A stretch of 64,000 bases of DNA, taken from the NCBI GenBank assembly GCA_914767715.1, contig OU612069.1, positions 19,527,387 to 19,591,386 on the forward strand, in the 5' to 3' direction. This document shows positions 60,864 to 64,000 of the stretch, one piece after another. The DNA is from Membranipora membranacea. Its lineage: Eukaryota > Bryozoa > Gymnolaemata > Cheilostomatida > Membraniporidae. Position numbers and translations under genes: made by a program. The notes beneath the pieces are model-generated. The model did no database searches. It had not been told where the DNA came from and worked only from the letters and a program-made list of their open reading frames with translations. Numbering within the stretch: the first letter of the stretch is position 1; the number at the start of each line of letters is the position of its first letter.

Positions 60864-62288
60864 TATTTATATTACACTATTATTATAACCTCCTCTTACA
60901 GATATAGTACTCAATATACAATCACTACTATAAACTATCTAAATTGTAAAAAACAGAAGGAGAGAGCTAAAATTCAGGTTTTCTAATTTAATTGTCTAGT
61001 TTGTGATAAATTACACCAGGATCTCAAAAAACTTACTTTTCTTGCCCTCACGCCATATGAAACGATGTCACAGCAATATCGGCTTTCATTTTATAAAACT
61101 AATAACATTCTCTTTATTTTTTCCTCTCCTCCCATAATGCACAGTTTTAGCTCATCAAGATCTTATATACTACTTACTGCTAACCTGAAAAATCCAATGA
61201 CCTGTTTGAAAAGGGAGGGGGGCTTGTTTGAAAGTAGAAACTGGAAGGAAGCGGCATTGCTGTTTCTACTAGATTGCACACAACGTATATCTATAATGAA
61301 GAATATACTCTGATTTAATAAAGCCACAGTTTACCACATTATTCTTAGAGGCTTAGACAAGAGGGCTGCATTGCATACTACTCACTGTTTTCTCCCGCTA
61401 TGAAGATTGGTTTCAACAGGGAGGGTGGTCCGAACCTCCCTGGTTTCAATGGTGATAAATTTTGAATGGTGATTACTAGAGTTGCCCTCCCTTTCTCAAA
61501 GTCATCCGGTAGCGTCTCAGATCTTTTGGCTAATCATATCTACCCTAACAAAATTCTGTGCCAATGAGCCAAGTATTCATGTTTCTTACTGAATTTTTTT
61601 TTCAAATCCAAAAGTCCTGTATATGCGGTTGTGATAAGAGAAGTCTTTGAATGGCACTATAATATAGGCCACCTGCAACACTGCTGCATTGATTCTGAGT
61701 GCTGTAAGTAAGTCATTTGTCCTGTACAGCACCTGCATCACTTTTGTGTCAATGGAAAATTCATTCTCTTAAATATTTTGATTCCGAAAATATGATTTCA
61801 AGTTGGTAGGTTGAGATGAGAGAAACTTCACTATAAGGAGAACAGTTCTCTTTGGTGACACAGACATTGTGGTTCTAACTAAAGCTAGCCCCTAATAAAG
61901 CTTATTTGGGAAATTTGATAGGGTTTGGGCAGTCTAGACTGGTCAATAGCTCTGTTTGTACGAGGGTGGGATAGGCCTAGGGTTCGTCAACAATGAAGCT
62001 TGTCAATTTTTGCATTCAACTTGTCTTGATATCATCTCTCTCATCAAAAATTATAGTCAGGGATTACAGTATTGGTCAGTTCCTCTGTTGGCTCGAGAGT
62101 TGTTAAATATTTAAAGTGGATAATTAAATATGTCGGTTTCCCCAAACTTGTAAATTAAACCCTTCTCCTGACCAAATTTTCCATACAAATTGACCATCTC
62201 AATTTGTTATCATTTCTTGTTTTTATAGACTCTTCAGAACCCAACATTATAAATTGGAGAACTGGTTTATAAGTCGGAAATTGTCATT
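60864..62288. other. Intergenic spacer, no gene recognised
   Basis: Only unmotivated short frames were seen. A short hairpin (GATTGGTTTCAACAGGGAGG... CCTCCCTGGTTTCAAT) lies at about 61,404-61,450. Confidence 0.45.
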
Positions 62289-64000
62289 ATGGTTGTTCCT
62301 TTGGGATTGGTAGATTATAACTGGGTAAATAGCCCGGATATTAAACTATACCTCCAGGCTATCATGGAGAAAAACTCAACATCTCTACGCAAATATGGTA
62401 AAGAGTTGATAGAGTCACCTCTCACTCTCCATCAAGCATTGTTCCTAAAATTGTAGTTCTAAACCACGAACCTTTCAAACTCCCATCAGTAGCGCACATC
62501 TGTGGAGCACTATAGTGCCGTTCTCTTTGATAGGATCAACAATGAAATTTTTGTGAGGTATCACATTATTCATGCGCTATGTAAGACTGCATGTTTACAT
62601 AGATGCCTCGTTAGTCTCAACACTATTTAAATAAGCCTCCAACATCTGTGGAGAAATAAGCCTGGGAAGAAGGCTATCTGTAACACTGAATGTTCTATCT
62701 ATCAACTTTAATTATCTATTTTATTGTTGTAGAGTTCTCAATTAGCCTGTATTTGATAAGAAAATAAAGGATTTTTCATATAAGATAATTCTTAGACCAG
62801 CACCGTCTCTAAACTAGCTGGTCAGGAAGTCTCAAGGCTGTACAGGGAAACTCCAGGTTAGTGATTGACTGAAGGTTATCATCATTATATATGAGCTCCG
62901 CAGCTTATGTGTTAAACTGTAGGTCCTGTGTAAACTAGAAATGAAGTAAATCTCTTGTTGGACATTTATTACTAGACTTAGCCTGAAATAGTGTCCAGCA
63001 AAGAAAACCGACCTAGTAACCAGATGGATAGATTAACCACAATTCCTCCGCTTTGGTAATGTAGCTATTGACAAATTTATATGCAGTCAACCCTACTGTA
63101 TTGTACCCATCAACGTTTGTGCAGACGTTCACTGTGCTTGTCAGACCCTAACAATTTAAGACTGTGATGTATTTATGCAGGTATCGAGCAGACGACGTTA
63201 TTTTGGCCATGTCTTCTGATTGGTTCTAAGGATCCTGTAGTCTTCAAACTAAAGTTCTGTGATGCTGGAGAGGGATGTATATCTAGATTGAATAATATAT
63301 TACCTGTAAGTGTCAATCTAATGTACATCTCAGGTAGATATAACCTGTCTTGACTGACTGGTTGGCTTGAACGACTAAGTGGAAATAGCTGAACATGCCT
63401 ACCCATCTGCAGAGTTTGGTTTCTAAATTGATTTGATTGTTTTGATTTCCGTCTGTGTATCATCTTTCATTCTTTGTTTTTAACGTGTTATTGTAGATAC
63501 TACGGTATTTAACTGCCATTTTTTTGCCCTGTTTGAGCCTCACAAGAAGTTTCCGTAAGAATAAACAGGAGCCAGCAAATCCCACTTTACCTTATCTCTC
63601 TATGTTCACCCACCTAAATTTCCTCTATTTGAGGGATAATAATAAAATAATAATAGATACAATGTATTTCATATTCTCTGATATATTTTCCTGTAGATGT
63701 TGAAGGAGAACGCCGATGGTGTTATATTCTGCTTCTCGATGACAGATCAATCAAGTTTTGAGGATATTCCTCAACAGATGTCTTAAATATTAGCAGACCA
63801 AACCAAACCAAGTATGTCTATCGTGATGTACACAGAGATGATCATTAGAAATTTGCATCGTGTTGTATTCAAAATTTGGAACATAAATTGACTGAACAGC
63901 TTGTTTCCACCTCGAACATTGATGGCTGAAATAGGTGATAGGCATTCCTGTTCTTACACCATTTCATGTGGCTCTTTATCTTCATTAGAAGTCCTGGTGG
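62289..64000 (+). CDS. CPLANE2-like: RSG1/CPLANE2-like small GTPase, partial, probably damaged
   Basis: RSG1 (CPLANE2) is a Rab-like GTPase of the ciliogenesis and planar polarity effector complex. Segments in family order are 62289-62397 (MVVPLGLVDYNW..., EMKNST-like basic N-terminus), 62796-62856 (TSTVSKLAGQEVSRLYRETP, the part just after the P-loop), 63181-63305 (GIEQTTLFWP ... FKLKFCDAGEG, the switch region with DAGEG for the usual DxxG) and 63697-63786 (NADGVIFCFSMTDQSSFEDI). The joins from 62,796 on keep phase. Two problems are seen. No intact GxxxxGK P-loop could be found between 62,398 and 62,795, and a TAA at 63784-63786 ends the frame inside the G domain, after which the same frame stays open (ILADQTKPSMSIVM). 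This is either a pseudogene or a gene with sequence errors. The remainder lies past the window. Confidence 0.6.

Overview
This looks like about 64 kb of nuclear DNA from an intron-rich, AT-rich invertebrate animal. The evidence is split genes with GT-AG introns of roughly 100 to 4,000 bases, thrombospondin type 1 (TSP1) repeats each on its own exon, a ciliary small GTPase of the RSG1/CPLANE2 type, and many tRNA-derived SINEs, a non-LTR reverse transcriptase fragment and short inverted-repeat transposons. A sponge or cnidarian would fit, but nothing seen here fixes the phylum. No bacterial operon, CRISPR array or prophage was seen. All gene models were built by eye from splice sites, reading phase and family motifs, with no transcript support.

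Layout. (1) 1.8-11 kb: a tandem segmental duplication carrying two copies of a small-exon, Ig-like, single-pass membrane protein gene on the minus strand. Copy 1 ends at 3,064. Copy 2 ends at 8,549 and looks decayed, but its tail is an in-frame 9-bp minisatellite. (2) 12.95-26.2 kb: a complete 15-exon minus-strand gene for a 613-residue class V aminotransferase-like PLP enzyme. Its introns hold a SINE, a LINE fragment and a MITE. (3) 26.2-34.5 kb: a gene-poor gap with one SINE and a run of repeats containing AGGTCA palindromes. (4) 34.5-41.05 kb: a plus-strand secreted-type gene with a TATA box, a series of TSP1 exons and a Cys-rich, very basic C-terminus. Several TSP1 exons are damaged. (5) 42.5-45.7 kb: a six-exon minus-strand gene for a 178-residue basic protein that I do not recognise. 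(6) 46-52 kb: dense repeats, including a TTAA-flanked element with a SINE inside it and a nested foldback element. (7) 50.1-60.6 kb: a plus-strand gene for a Ser/Thr-rich, NLS-bearing coiled-coil protein, enlarged by a tandem exon-block duplication. (8) 62.3-64 kb: an RSG1/CPLANE2-like GTPase gene with no recognisable intact P-loop and an in-frame stop, running off the window.

The genes do not form an obvious pathway. The recurring theme is duplication followed by decay: a gene pair, a TSP1 exon series and an exon block each keep a broken copy beside better ones. I see no convincing wholly new system. The most unusual items are the minisatellite-coded tail, the decaying TSP1 exons, the unrecognised proteins and the nested inverted-repeat elements.
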